Assembly: GCF_016808335.1 (NCBI RefSeq)
Contig: NC_053143.1
Location: 1,583,398-1,647,397 of the forward strand
Origin: Panicum virgatum
Taxonomy: Eukaryota; Streptophyta; Magnoliopsida; Poales; Poaceae
DNA: 64,000 nt
Direction of reading: 5' to 3'
The notes under the pieces were generated by a model. It made no database searches. It was not told where the DNA came from and worked only from the letters and a program-made list of their open reading frames with translations. How positions within the stretch are numbered: position 1 is the first letter of the stretch; each line of letters starts with the position of its first letter. Positions 1-10,757 of the stretch are shown piece after piece. The position numbers were made by a program, and so were the translations under genes.

Positions 1-543
1 TTATGCAGATAATTATTGTTATTTTCATTTTATTTTGATTGGTTGTTGTTAGCTTTAGTTTTTATTAATAGTATATATTTGTAATTGATACATAACTAAA
101 TGGTATTTTGTATTTAATTTTACATAATGGTATTGGTGAGTGATTTTTAATTAGGCACAGGGGTATTTTAGGCTAATTTTTATCGTAATGGCAGTGGTGA
201 GTAATTTTTATTTTTCTATTTTTCTCTGATTAATGTGGGAATTTTTAGACCTTGAGAGCGAACGTGAAGTCTCCGTTTGTTGGCCAAATAATAAGATAAT
301 AGATAAAGGTGCTAAAAGAAGGTCCATGTTGAGAAAGAACCGCAAAAAAGGAGTCTAGACACCTCTCGTGCTACACGTGTGATCGCGTCTGTCCTGAAAT
401 TTAATTTACATTCTCTTCTAACTTTGAAATAAATAAACTGCTATAGGCCACACTCCTCAGCCCCAGCTCCCCCCGGCCGACCGGCTACTAGCTACTAGCT
501 ATAGGCCTATAACTAGAGAGGCCATTGCGACGCAACGGCTGCA
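1..543. other. Upstream region of the apyrase locus with a repeat-like left part
   Basis: No gene is seen here. The first 235 bases are AT-rich and carry two imperfect copies of a phrase of the type 'taatggcagtggtgagta'. The reverse complement of this phrase resembles the repeats at 31940-32110, so this is probably the end of an old repeat element. The rest, up to the ATG at 544, should hold the apyrase promoter and 5' UTR. No convincing TATA box was fixed. Confidence 0.4.
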
Positions 544-1545
544 ATGGCTCGCCTCGCCGGCGGTCTCACAGCTGCCCTGCTTCTTCTCCTCCTTGCCTCC
601 GGCGCCGCCTGTAGTGGTAGCGTCGCGCTTGGCCGGAAAGGCGGCCAGGTTGACGAGCCAGTAGCTGCCAGATCGGCGGGGAAGTACAAGTACGCGGTGA
701 TCTTCGACGCCGGGAGCACGGGGAGCAGAGTGCACGTCTTCAAGTTCGACAACAAGCTCGACCTCGTGCAGATCGGCGACGACATCGAGTTCTTCGCCAA
801 GGTATATATATGATAGTGTGCAGTGCTTGATGATGACTACGACTCAGATCGATTTACACAATATAAATTGTAATATACTAGCAGCAAAGAACACATGGAA
901 ATTAAATATATTTAATTCATGCCACCATTGAACAGCCGGCCATCTTCATTCTCTATACATGTGATCGAAACAAAACTACTGATTGATGGGTGGTAAAAAA
1001 AAAACTAAACTTCTATGTCTGCATGTTTGTAATTGTTGATCCAGGTAAAGCCCGGGCTAAGCTCATATGCTGGCCAACCTCAAGAGGCTGCAAGCTCCAT
1101 ACTCCCGCTTCTTGAGCAGGCCAAAAAAATTGTCCCTCTCCGGCTTCAAAAAAATACTCCGCTTAAACTTGGGTTATTTTTTTTTCTTCATCTAACTTCA
1201 TTATTCAGTAAAATAAATCTCAATTCAGGTCTCCTTTATGTTAGACCTGTTAGTTGTTAATTATTCTCTGATCACGTTTTAAGAGCGCGCATGTCATCTG
1301 GATATAGCTAAAAGTTAAGCATATCATCATGTCATCTATACTATAAATCTATACTATAAAAGTTGAAATAATTGAAAACAATTCTCACCAAAGTGAACCA
1401 CCCTTACCCCTCACAGATGGCCCCACACCGCAGGTCCCAAGATGGTGGATAGATGGTGGATAGATGAAAACAGTTATTTCTAAAATGTTTCCACTCAAAA
1501 CCTCCAACTTTTCTCACCATAAATCTCCTATGTACCCACCTATTG

Positions 1546-1623
1546 ATCTCATATGGAAAGCCAATTAGCTACTATGAGCAGTTAATCTCATATGGAAAAC
1601 CAATTAGCTACTACGAGCAGTTA
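1546..1623. repeat. Two tandem copies of a 39-bp unit
   Basis: The unit beginning atctcatatggaaa is repeated once with period 39 and three mismatches at most. It lies inside the Helitron. Confidence 0.8.
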
Positions 1624-2000
1624 GCGTACGCGGCCTCATGTTTCCAAATTTCCATGCACGGTGATCTCATGTTTCCAAATTTACACATGGAATCTACCGA
1701 TCTCAGGGTCATCAGCGATTGCATAGGGTCATCATCACCAAGTTCGGCACCGTCCGGCAGCAGGCCGCTGCGGCGCGTGGCAAGCGACCGCTCGTCCCGC
1801 TCGGCGAGTGGGTCGCCGAGCCAGGAGCAGCCTGCTGCATTAGCGCTCGACCAGATCAGACGGCCCGCGGCAGAGGTACATCTCCATCACACGCTAGCCT
1901 TCACATTGTCAACTAGCTGGTGTCTTGTCGTTCTTCCATGGTTGTGATCGATCTGGCCTGGTTCTTAGTATAGTTCAGGTGCGGCAAGGAATCAGGAAAC

Positions 2001-2129
2001 TTGCTAGCTAGGCGTTCTTCCTTATCGCCGTCAGGAGGCAAGGTTGCTAGCTAGGCGTTATTCCATATCGCCATCAGGAGGCAAGGTTGCTAGCTAGGCG
2101 TTATTCCATATCGCCATCAGGAGGCAAGG
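2001..2129. repeat. Three tandem copies of a 43-bp unit
   Basis: The unit begins ttgctagctaggcgtt and recurs at 2001, 2044 and 2087. Copies 2 and 3 are identical; copy 1 differs at a few bases. It lies inside the Helitron, left of the solo LTR. Confidence 0.9.
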
Positions 2130-2229
2130 CACGAGACACACGCACACTACAGTCGCGGCCGGCGCATCTCGGCCATCGTCATTCATCATATATATCATGT
2201 CAGCTGGTAAGTTCTATTCAAATTCCTCT

Positions 2230-3310
2230 TGTCGGTACCCCAGGACTGGGGTACCCCCTCTTGCTGTGTCTAGGCAAGAGTCTCGTAGTTATCCTTAACT
2301 ACGCACTGACGGCCGAGTAGCCGGACCCTGTGGTCCGGAGCCCTACTCTCTAGGCAAACGACCCGGACCCGCTTCCCGCTTGGGAAAGTCCGGTGGCGCC
2401 GCGTGTCCCGGAGGAGGTAGCCCTCAGACAAAACAGCTGGGGGCCCCGGACCTCCCAGGGAGTACCGGACCCCCGCCAGGTCCCGGATCCCCATATACTA
2501 TCCGGACCCCTCAGCAGGGAACCGACACCCCGCCTGGGGCGGGTCTGGAGCTGCCACGTGTCCGTAGGTGCGGGCACGCGCGCAGGACCGCGTGGCTTCC
2601 ACTGGAAGACTCGCCTACCTACCGCATTCAATACGGTATGCGGAAGAACGCTCTGCCAGAGCAGAGCCCGATGCGGCTTTTGCCAGGTTGCACTGTTGGT
2701 CGCGTGTTACCAAGGCGCCCAGTGCAGTCGCTGGCGCCGCTCACGCCGCGTGTGTCAGTCTACTATACCAGCTGGACACGACGGCTCGGTTTCGCCCATT
2801 ATGACGCCTGCGCGGTAGCCTCGACAGTCTACGCCGCAAGCTACATTGCCCCCAACGAGCGCGTCACCGATGGGACAAATAAAGACCCCACTTGGTCAGA
2901 GAGTCTACAGGGCAATGAAGCGTATCCGAGAAGAGATTCTCAACCGATGTAGCTCCATTGAAGCATTCTGCACAGTATATTATACATCCACGTTAGACCC
3001 ACCTGTCGGGGTCGGAACGCCTGTGTACGCATCCCCCTTGTTCTATAAAAGGGAGACGCTTGCCAGAGGAAGGACTCAAGCCCAGTTGGGCAAAGGATAG
3101 ACTCATTCATACTAAGAGCAATACATCTCACAATGGATGTAGGGTATTACGCTCCGGCGGCCCGAACCACTCTAAACCCAAGTGTTCTTGCATTCTTGCC
3201 CCCAAGCTAGATCAGCCTAATCGCTTAACACAATCCCGAGTACTCCCCCTCTGGGATTAGGCGGGTGCGTTCCGCCACCCGGCTGTGGGTACCCTAAAAA
3301 GCCCACAACA
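2230..3310 (+). mobile_element. Solo LTR, gypsy-like, nested in the Helitron
   Basis: The element starts TGTCGGTACCCCAGG and ends AAGCCCACAACA, with TG and CA termini. It is flanked by CCTCT (2225-2229) and CCTTT (3311-3315), a 5-bp target duplication with one mismatch. A core promoter TATA (ctataaaaggg, about 3043-3053) lies in the right third, as in LTRs. The long open frames over this stretch (for example 2380-2952) follow from GC content and have no recognisable domain. Confidence 0.75.
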
Positions 3311-3540
3311 CCTTTTATGCTTCATATTCTTTTATGCTTCGTATATAACAACTAAAGCTTGCGCATATATTAACATCTACTATTCTAGGTTATCATACTT
3401 TTCTATTCGTGTGGCACATATGCATTTTTTGTACTGGACAGGTAGGCCAGAGTCATAATGATAGTTGATCCTTCACCTGTGCGTCAAAGCGCCGCATATA
3501 ACCACCCCATCTTTTACTACCTTCCTCGAATACATTTGAT

Positions 3541-4040
3541 CGTGCCATGGAGGAAGTAGATCCTGCATGGAACGATGACATTTATGATTGGAATCCTATA
3601 TTTCCTTTTTATATTCCTAAAAAACACTAGACGGGTAATACTTATTTTTTTGCCCCAACACCCCTTTCTTTACATCAATAAACTGAAATATGAAATATTT
3701 TGACTTGATAACTTTAAGTGTTCTTAGAAAATTTAATGATGTGTAGGAACTTGACGGGGTATATAGTCTATGAACTTATGAGATTGTGGGATGGACAACC
3801 ATTCCAGCAAAGGCTCTTTGTGGTTAGTAATTCAATCCATTAGATATTCTATGTTATAACTCAAATTCTCCTTTACTAAAAATGTTTTCAATTGCTCTAC
3901 AGGATCCATTTGTTCTCAGAAAGTGGTTCCTAATTGAAGTTTTAAAATGCCATTTTAATGAGAGCGCAGACAACATCCCAGAAGATAAAAGAGCTGTTGT
4001 CTACTCCATAAGGAACATGGATGTCGAGAAGTATTATTAA
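3541..4040 (+). pseudogene. Possible captured fragment of a Ulp1-like (C48) protease
   Basis: Two short exon-like stretches translate to YELMRLWDGQPFQQRLFV (about 3775-3830) and, at 3900-4039, to a stretch beginning DPFVLRKWFLIEVLKCHFNE and ending at a TAA. The spacing and the WDG and leucine-rich helix pattern resemble the C-terminal end of Ulp1-family cysteine proteases often carried by plant transposons. A preceding stretch near 3550 (EEVDPAWNDDIYDWNPIFPF) may belong to it. Catalytic residues are not present in what can be read. It lies in the Helitron right arm, consistent with gene-fragment capture. The family call is tentative. Confidence 0.35.
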
Positions 4041-4374
4041 ATTTCCTTTATTGTAATGCACACGTCTTATAGTATTTATTATTTATAGATAGATAAACAG
4101 GTATAAAGACTTACATCAAAGACATATTTGGCCTCTATTCTATACAAACATGTAATATTTTTAAATACAATTGTTCTTTAAACACGTGCCTGCGACACAT
4201 GCATCTCCACTAGTTCCTTTGAAGATCTGATCTGGTTTCTTCTCAACTCAAACTAAAATATTTCTAACATATAAAAATTTTAGGCAATAGCTGGTCTGAG
4301 ATTAATCGGAGATGATAAGGCAGAGGAGATTCTTGAAGCAGTAGATGCATCTCAAAATTATGACTCTTGTGGAA

Positions 4375-4375
<1 letters not shown>

Positions 4376-4406
<31 letters not shown>
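4376..4406. repeat. (TA)n microsatellite in an apyrase intron
   Basis: A run of about 15 TA units lies between apyrase exons 3 and 4. Confidence 0.95.
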
Positions 4407-4408
<2 letters not shown>

Positions 4409-4600
4409 AGCAAAGAATGCTTGCTTTAGTTTGTTGTTTCTTGGTACAGGTCCGGGATCTTGTCCACACCAAGAGCAAATTTCAGTACAATCCCAAATGG
4501 ATCACTGTTCTCGAGGGGTCTCAAGAAGGGTCTTACCTATGGGTATGTATGTACAAATGTACATAACTTCCGTGTACTTTAAACAGCATCTCCTAGGCAG

Positions 4601-4766
4601 TACTTCCTCCTTTCTAAATTATAATTCGTTTGGATTTTTTAATTCTAAATTTGATCACTCGTCTTACTCAAAAAATTTGCAACAAAAAAAGTGACATTTT
4701 GCATAAATTTTTGAATATAATTAGTGGTCAAATTTGAGGTCAAAAAAATCAAACTAACTTAGCCTG
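4601..4766. mobile_element. Degenerate Stowaway-like MITE in an apyrase intron
   Basis: The left end (tacttcctcctttctaaa) resembles the usual Stowaway CTCCCTCCGT terminus. The interior is AT-rich with inverted segments (aaatttgatcac ... gtggtcaaattt). The right terminus is degraded. Confidence 0.4.
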
Positions 4767-4784
4767 TAACAAATTAAGCTGTGA

Positions 4785-4937
<153 letters not shown>

Positions 4938-5188
4938 TAATACACATTACTGGTGGATGGCTTTGGTAAGTACAAAATGTATATATTTAATGTGCGTTGT
5001 GAGTGTTGTACTGTGTAATCTAAAAAAACTAATCTTTATTTTCTTATTATACTACAGGTTTGGATCCATCAAAGGAGATAACGCTAGTGGCTAGGGTGAA
5101 GTATGGAGAGTACCATATTGAGGCAGCTTGGCCCCTGGGTACTGCTATTGAAGCTGTTTCGCCCAAGAAGATGAACCAGGACGCATGA

Positions 5189-5456
5189 TTTAGTCTAAAA
5201 TTTGAGCCCAGAAGGCCACAACACAAAAGGAGACACTCTATCAGTGTCAATCTGTTAAGATCAATGATGAGCAACAGTTGTTACGGGCAAAACATGCTGC
5301 CTAGTTTGTTTCCCACTCTGCAAACAGATATAATAAGATCAAGAAAGTAATTAAATAAGGTGGAATTAAGCCCAACTACAAGATATATGGGCCAAGCGTC
5401 TTTTCGTTCCCGAGTTAACTCACAGCCCAATGTCAAGTTGCAGCCCACCACTACGA
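5189..5456. other. Apyrase 3' flank up to the MULE insertion
   Basis: Noncoding. The last nine bases (5448-5456, CCACTACGA) are the left copy of the MULE target duplication. Confidence 0.7.
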
Positions 5457-5700
5457 GAACTTTTTTCATTTTTATATTTTTTAAAAATTAAAATTTCAAA
5501 AATATATGTCCGTTTTCAAATATTTCAAAAATATACCCCGGTCGCCCTCCCATAGGGCGACAGGCCCAATGTGTAATTTTTTTTTTCAAATTTGCAACGA
5601 AGTCCCTGGAGAAAAAAAAAGGGGGGACCTGTCGCCCCCCCCCCCCCCAACGGGCGACAGGCCCCCCTTTTTTTTCTCGGACTTTTATTTTTGCAGGGAT
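5457..5700. repeat. Left terminal inverted repeat of the MULE
   Basis: This matches the reverse complement of about 12430-12646. It contains GGTCGCCC and GGGCGACAGG in inverted pairs and long homopolymer runs (T, A, C, G) that look prone to slippage. Confidence 0.85.
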
Positions 5701-5973
5701 CTATTTTGAGCTATTCGAGCGTGTATTCGTCATCATCGTCGGCAAGATCTCGGCCGCTAACTCCTACCGCACGTAACTTGTCCTTCATTAAATCACGGAA
5801 AAAAATCGCAAGAACTTCCCTTATTTCACGTGCATTATGGAACCCACAAACATAATAAGTTCACATAAATAATATCTATAAAAACAAATGACAATTAACC
5901 TACCACAATCATAAACATCGGATACAAATAAGCGGTCCACAGCTATCTCATTACAAATAAACATCATATACAT

Positions 5974-8748
5974 CTAACCACCCCTAGGGCGTCGGACCCT
6001 CTTAGCCCTCTGCTGGGCACGGACATGTCCCTCGGAGTAGGTGAGAACATTCGGAGACCTCACCTGTCGCTCAGGACGCGCAAGGGGCTGCGGTGTCTGC
6101 TGCTGAGAGATCCCAAGTGGTGCTCCTCCTAGCTGTGAATACCCCAAGACATCGGGGTCACCTTGCGCGGCAGGCTCTTCTGGACTCAAGCTGTCGAAGT
6201 CGTCTAAGGTGAATGTCTCGTTATCTGGTCGAAAGGAGGAAGAAGAAGGTCCGGCGCCCGCATCGGGGTAGAATCCTACGCAAAAAATGTGGATGTTAGC
6301 GTACGCTCGTATATTTCGTAATGACATGTAGAAACCGAAATACGAAACATAAATTAACCTGTGTAGGCCGGTATCTGTGGCCCCGGTACCATCCCTGGAT
6401 ACGGTCCGCCAACTGGTGCTGTCCCTCTAAACATTCAAGTATGGCCGAACGCAGTAGCTGGATCGTATCTTGTATGTGATATTAGTAAATATGTAGGAAC
6501 ACTTGATGTAATTTTAAAGAGATATGTACGTTACCTGTACTTGGGAAGAACTGCGACGTCGGCCCGTGCATGGTCGACGGACACGGGAACGACGACGAGG
6601 CCTGAGACGACCCGTGGCTGTCTTCGTACTGCACACGGCTTCCGAAGTTGTGCGCTACCTGACGCAACTGATCACGCTGCCTCGACCATGCCTCTGTCTG
6701 CTCAAACTGGGTCATTGGGGATCCGACACGTACCCTCGTCAGGTAAGTCGAGCAGTCCGTCTCCATCATGTTGCAAAGGCGAAGCTGCATCAATTCAGTA
6801 AAGTTACAAACATATGAATTATCTTATGAATATGATTATATATATATATATATGCAAATATGATCAAGAGACTCACCTGCGCCAGCTAGTGCCTCCACGT
6901 GGTGCCGGGCATAGCCATCCTGAGGCCTCGCCTGGTGTGGCTGCGGGTGAGTGTCAACAAAAACCAGACGAGCCCGAGTCCGGGGTAAGTACCAGGTGAG
7001 GTAAGCCCTAAAGGAGCTATCTGTGTGTGGTCCTGTTGGATGGACCAAGTGCTCGTCTACCTGTTCCCATTGGTCCACCCACGGCTGGATCTTGGTGAGC
7101 CAATCATCAGAGCACGGCAAGCCACTCCTTGACAACCTACAAAGTGGACCACGAAGAATCGTTAGATTCGACACGAATGTATGAGCCAAGTTCATTCATA
7201 ATTACCTGTGGTCCTGGCGACTGACACGCTCCAACGCGGTGGGCACCGGAAACTCCTGGCGCTGCCCAAACTGTCTCCTGACTCTCCAGGGGCAATATGC
7301 CTCAACCGCGATGTCATAAACCAGGACGGCGGAAGTAAACCACAGGCTCGCATTCGCGGAGCAGTGCGAAGACAGGCCTGCTGGTGCACGGGTAGCCACA
7401 GCCTCTGGGCTGTAAGGCTCCCAGACAACGTCCTCGGGCGTCAGCATGTCGAGCTCCGAAACAAACTCAGGATATGCGCGTTTAACCCGCGCATGTGCCC
7501 AGGACCTCTGCATTCCGAATAAGTAAAATTAAAATTGCGCTAATACATCATGTAACAATGAATAACAAAATTAGGTTTGTTGCGAACATACCTGACGCCA
7601 GATCCAGATAGTTCCCATAGTGGGCCTCTCGTCCTCCTCGTCGCCGTACATGCCCCCGTGGTAAGGCTCGTGGCTGACCAAGGGGCGACCAACGGCTAGC
7701 CTCTCGTACGACCAAAGCTGTAGCAGTAGTGGGCACCCTGACAGGATAGCGTTCCCATGTGTCTTCATGCACCCATCGCAGAGTCCACGGTAAGTGGCTG
7801 CAAGTACCGCGTCACCCCAGCTGTAGGGCGGTACGTCCTCGTCCCCATCCGCAATCTCCCGTGCATACGGAAGGAGAATCCTATCGACCGAGTTGCCATG
7901 AGTGTTGTTGAACATGATGTAACCAAACAACCAAAGTAGGTACGCCTCCAGCGATCTGGTCACGCTGTACTCGTCGGCATCCGCAGCCAACAAGGCAGGC
8001 TGCATAAACAATTAAGATTAATGGTTTCAATTGGCAATGGAACATGTGAATTGTAATAATTAAATTTATATATGCAATGAATACGTACTGTAAACTGTAG
8101 GAACCAGGTCTTCGAAGGACCTGCTGCTCGTGGGTGCGGGTTGATCGGACCTGCTTCGTCCACGCGGTCAACCAGGGCAAAACTGGGCCTCCAGCTCATC
8201 CTTCCACGAGGCCGCCACCACACGCGGACCTACAGCCTCCCCGACGATAGGGAGGCCGAGGAGGTAGGCCACGTCCTGCAGCGTAGGAGTCATCTCCCCA
8301 CACGAGAGGTGGAACGTGTGTGTCTCCGGCCTCCATCTGTCAACGAGCGCCGTCAGGAGGGATCGGTCGAGCTGAATAGGCCCAACCTCGACAAGACGGC
8401 TCAGAGTCAGTAGGCCGGCCTCACGTAACCTGCAAAAAACAAAAAATGTCGAAACAAAGGAATACCGGCGAATACAAAAGTGATAAACAATAATATTTCA
8501 TTACATACCGGTCACACCAATCGTGGTGTATAGAGATCGCCTCGCCGGGTGGACGAGGATGTAGCACCTCTAGGGCTCGGTGCTCAACAGCTGCAAAGTA
8601 AGACCTGTGGCTCGAGTCGATCACTGGGTCTAGCAAGGAGTCCATCTCCATACCTGCATTCAAAAATATATGAGAACACATAGGTAAATATATATTTCAT
8701 ACAAACTGGACACATAAATACAATAATACTTCATTACATACCTGCCAT
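5974..8748 (-). CDS. Plant mobile domain (MAIN-like, aminotransferase-like) protein carried by the MULE
   Basis: Exons on minus: 8748-8742 (putative 7-base exon giving Met-Ala plus one base), 8653-8509, 8429-8089, 7999-7592, 7507-7206, 7136-6877, 6784-6535, 6426-6359 and 6275-5974, nearly all with GT-AG borders. The protein has PMD hallmarks: RWRPETHTFHLSCGEMTPTL, QDVAYLLGLPIVGEAV, AGPSKTWFLQF and LEAYLLWLFGYIMFNNTHGN. Later exons have YSWGDAVLAATYRGLC and a low-complexity Pro/Gln/Ser tail ending KRVRRPRGG. PMD proteins are known both as host genes (MAIN/MAIL, silencing and genome stability) and as transposon passengers. In exon 3 the frame changes near 8185: one reading runs into a stop, while the frame one base over continues with FALVDRVDEAG. 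The exon 6 to 7 phase also did not close in my reading. The gene starts 44 bases after the transposase stop, same strand. Confidence 0.8.
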
Positions 8749-8791
8749 ATTTCATTACTACATATTACAAATAATGAAATACAATTGTGGA

Positions 8792-10696
8792 TCATGACAC
8801 CGAATGCCTTCCACGAGCAATTCTCGCCGATGCTCGTCTGAACGTAGGAGGTGCTCCATCTCTGGGATTTCCGGAAGGACCGACGTCAGCAGCATCGTGA
8901 AGTGCATTCTGAGGACACTTCTTATAGTTGTGACTCAATGATCCACATTGGCTGCAACGCTTTTGTGCCTTGCTTGCTTCCGACTCGTCCATACCATTCC
9001 GAATACGACGTGTCTGACGGCGGCCTTTGCCTTTCTTAGTGGCTGGATCAGGAATAAACATCTTATTCTCATTATCCTGAGTGAAAGGCCCCACAATTCC
9101 AATCCCGTATACCTCATGTCCCCATGTGGATACAGCTGCTTCCTTGCTGAAGTACGGTGAAACAAATAGTCCTGGTTGTAACGCAGACTCTGCACATGCC
9201 GCAATGAGATGGGAGCATGGCATATGCAATAACTTAGGCTTCATGCAGGGGCAGAATGCTTTGCCATCAACTGTAATCAAACTCTCCTGTACCACTCTAT
9301 CTCTACGGATACCACGACCACTTCTATCCTTACATAGAACCTCAAATCTATGCTCCATTGTACCTGTGGATATGACGCGGTGCAGTTTTGCCTTTTCAAT
9401 CTTCTCTTGCATATATTGTGTCACTCTTTTGCAAAACTGAATTTGGGGGTTGCTGATGTTTATGCTTGCAGCCGTGTAACGCTCTCTGAAATACTTCATG
9501 CACCCATACATGATGAACTCAACAATTCCCACAAGTGGAAAGGCACGACAAGAACGCATAACCATATTGAAACACTCTGCATGGTTCGTTGTCTGAATAC
9601 CATACCGTATTCCGTTGGTATCATAAAGGAATGACCATTTCTCCTTAGGTGCACCTCGAATCCAGTGTGAAAATGGCTTCTCAATTGAATCCCTAGCCTC
9701 TGCAGCCTGACTCGTGCCTGCTCCTGATGCCCTTACCTTCACTAGCTCTGCAGTCAACTGATCAAGCATCTGCCATAATGCATTGAATTTTCTCTGTTGA
9801 TTTTGGGTGCACAACCTCTTAAACAGGTTCTTAAGATCCTTGTTCTTGAAGTGTTCATAGAAGTTTGCATCCATATGCCTAATGCACCACCTGTTTTGGA
9901 CATCAGGCCATAATGGAGGCGTTGTCGCAGTTCCACGTTGCAATTTCAGTATTGATTGCAGGATACTTGCATGCCTATCACTAATAAGGCACACATCTGG
10001 ACGTGCAGCAACAACATGATTCTTCACTCGTTCAAGGAACCAATACCAACTGTCTATGTTCTCATTCTCAACAAATGCAAATGCGAGCGGAACAATTTGG
10101 TTGTTGCAATCTACACCGATTGCGGTGAGTATCTGACCTTTATACCTTCCAGTCAAAAATGTGCCATCAATGCAGATCACCGGAAGACAAAACTGAAATG
10201 CTCTAACAGAAGCACCTATGCAAAAGAAGGCTCGTTGCATAATTCTTTGTCCCCTAGTCACGGCTGGTAAAAGGTATGTGTCATAAAAGCTTCCAGAATT
10301 TCTAGCAGCAACCTGGGATAACATACGAGGTAGGTTATCATATGATGCCTCGTATGTGCCGAACCGCATCTCGAACACCCTTTGTTTAGCCCGCCATGCC
10401 TTCAAATAACTGATGATGTACTGGTAAGTCTGCTCAATGTGTCGAATAATCATTTTTGGCTCATAATTTAGGTTGTCCATAATAAACCCATACATTTGCT
10501 TTGCAACAAAGTCGCATGATATATTGCGATGCGAGGGAATAACTTCTGACAGCAAACAAGTGTGCTCTGTGACAATGGAACATTTCCAGTTTGACTTCCA
10601 TTTTCCCTTGAATGCATGTACTCGCCATGGACATCCAGCATTCACACACTTCACCTCATATTCTTTACTGCCAGACTTCACGACTCTGAATTCCAT
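8792..10696 (-). CDS. MULE transposase (MuDR type, SWIM and CCHC fingers)
   Basis: A single 634-residue open frame. An N-terminal CPWR-type zinc-binding segment (C17 to C22) is followed by the MULE transposase core. That core has CIDGTFLTGRYKGQ (Asp177), VCLISDRHASI (Asp240), the C2H signature WCIRHMDANF (Cys271/His274) and TTNHAECFN (Glu374), compatible with the DDE triad. A SWIM finger (CPC at 482-484, CSH at 494-496) and a CCHC knuckle (C581, C584, H589, C594) follow. It should bind the terminal repeats and catalyse cut-and-paste. MURA proteins usually have more N-terminal sequence; here the frame opens almost at the CPWR module, so the true start may lie in an upstream exon. No internal stop is present, so activity is possible on sequence grounds. 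Confidence 0.93.
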   Translation of the reverse strand: MEFRVVKSGSKEYEVKCVNAGCPWRVHAFKGKWKSNWKCSIVTEHTCLLSEVIPSHRNISCDFVAKQMYGFIMDNLNYEPKMIIRHIEQTYQYIISYLKAWRAKQRVFEMRFGTYEASYDNLPRMLSQVAARNSGSFYDTYLLPAVTRGQRIMQRAFFCIGASVRAFQFCLPVICIDGTFLTGRYKGQILTAIGVDCNNQIVPLAFAFVENENIDSWYWFLERVKNHVVAARPDVCLISDRHASILQSILKLQRGTATTPPLWPDVQNRWCIRHMDANFYEHFKNKDLKNLFKRLCTQNQQRKFNALWQMLDQLTAELVKVRASGAGTSQAAEARDSIEKPFSHWIRGAPKEKWSFLYDTNGIRYGIQTTNHAECFNMVMRSCRAFPLVGIVEFIMYGCMKYFRERYTAASINISNPQIQFCKRVTQYMQEKIEKAKLHRVISTGTMEHRFEVLCKDRSGRGIRRDRVVQESLITVDGKAFCPCMKPKLLHMPCSHLIAACAESALQPGLFVSPYFSKEAAVSTWGHEVYGIGIVGPFTQDNENKMFIPDPATKKGKGRRQTRRIRNGMDESEASKAQKRCSQCGSLSHNYKKCPQNALHDAADVGPSGNPRDGAPPTFRRASARIARGRHSVS

Positions 10697-10757
10697 TCAA
10701 CTTTTCTTTCTCAAGAACAGAACGCAAATTGAAAGCGGAATTGTTACTGGCAGACAT
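10692..10757 (-). other. Copia gag-like leader peptide abutting the transposase start
   Basis: On minus, an ATG at 10757-10755 opens the peptide MSASNNSAFNLRSVLEKEKL followed by NG. This resembles the start of the gag protein of grass Ty1/copia elements as I remember it. At the Asn-Gly codons the sequence passes into the transposase ATG (10696) in a different frame; the leader frame ends a few codons later at a TAA. A small piece of copia therefore seems fused to the MULE transposase 5' end. Confidence 0.45.

Larger units (their letters stand above)
1335..4214 (+). mobile_element. Helitron inserted in an apyrase intron
   Basis: The left end reads TCTATACTATAAA after an A, close to the grass Helitron 5' consensus. 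This 13-base terminus is present twice in tandem (1335 and 1348). The right end has an imperfect hairpin (cacgtg cctgcga cacatg, about 4184-4202) then ATCTCCACTAGT, so the element ends in CTAGT at 4210-4214 and is followed by T. Insertion between A and T without target duplication is the Helitron rule. It sits between apyrase exons 2 and 3 and contains tandem repeats, a solo LTR and a possible captured protease fragment. No Rep/helicase ORF is seen, so it is non-autonomous. Confidence 0.7.

Noticed and set aside
2380..2952. 190-residue ORF in the solo LTR
   Set aside because: GC-rich LTR sequence is open in several overlapping frames with no recognisable motif.
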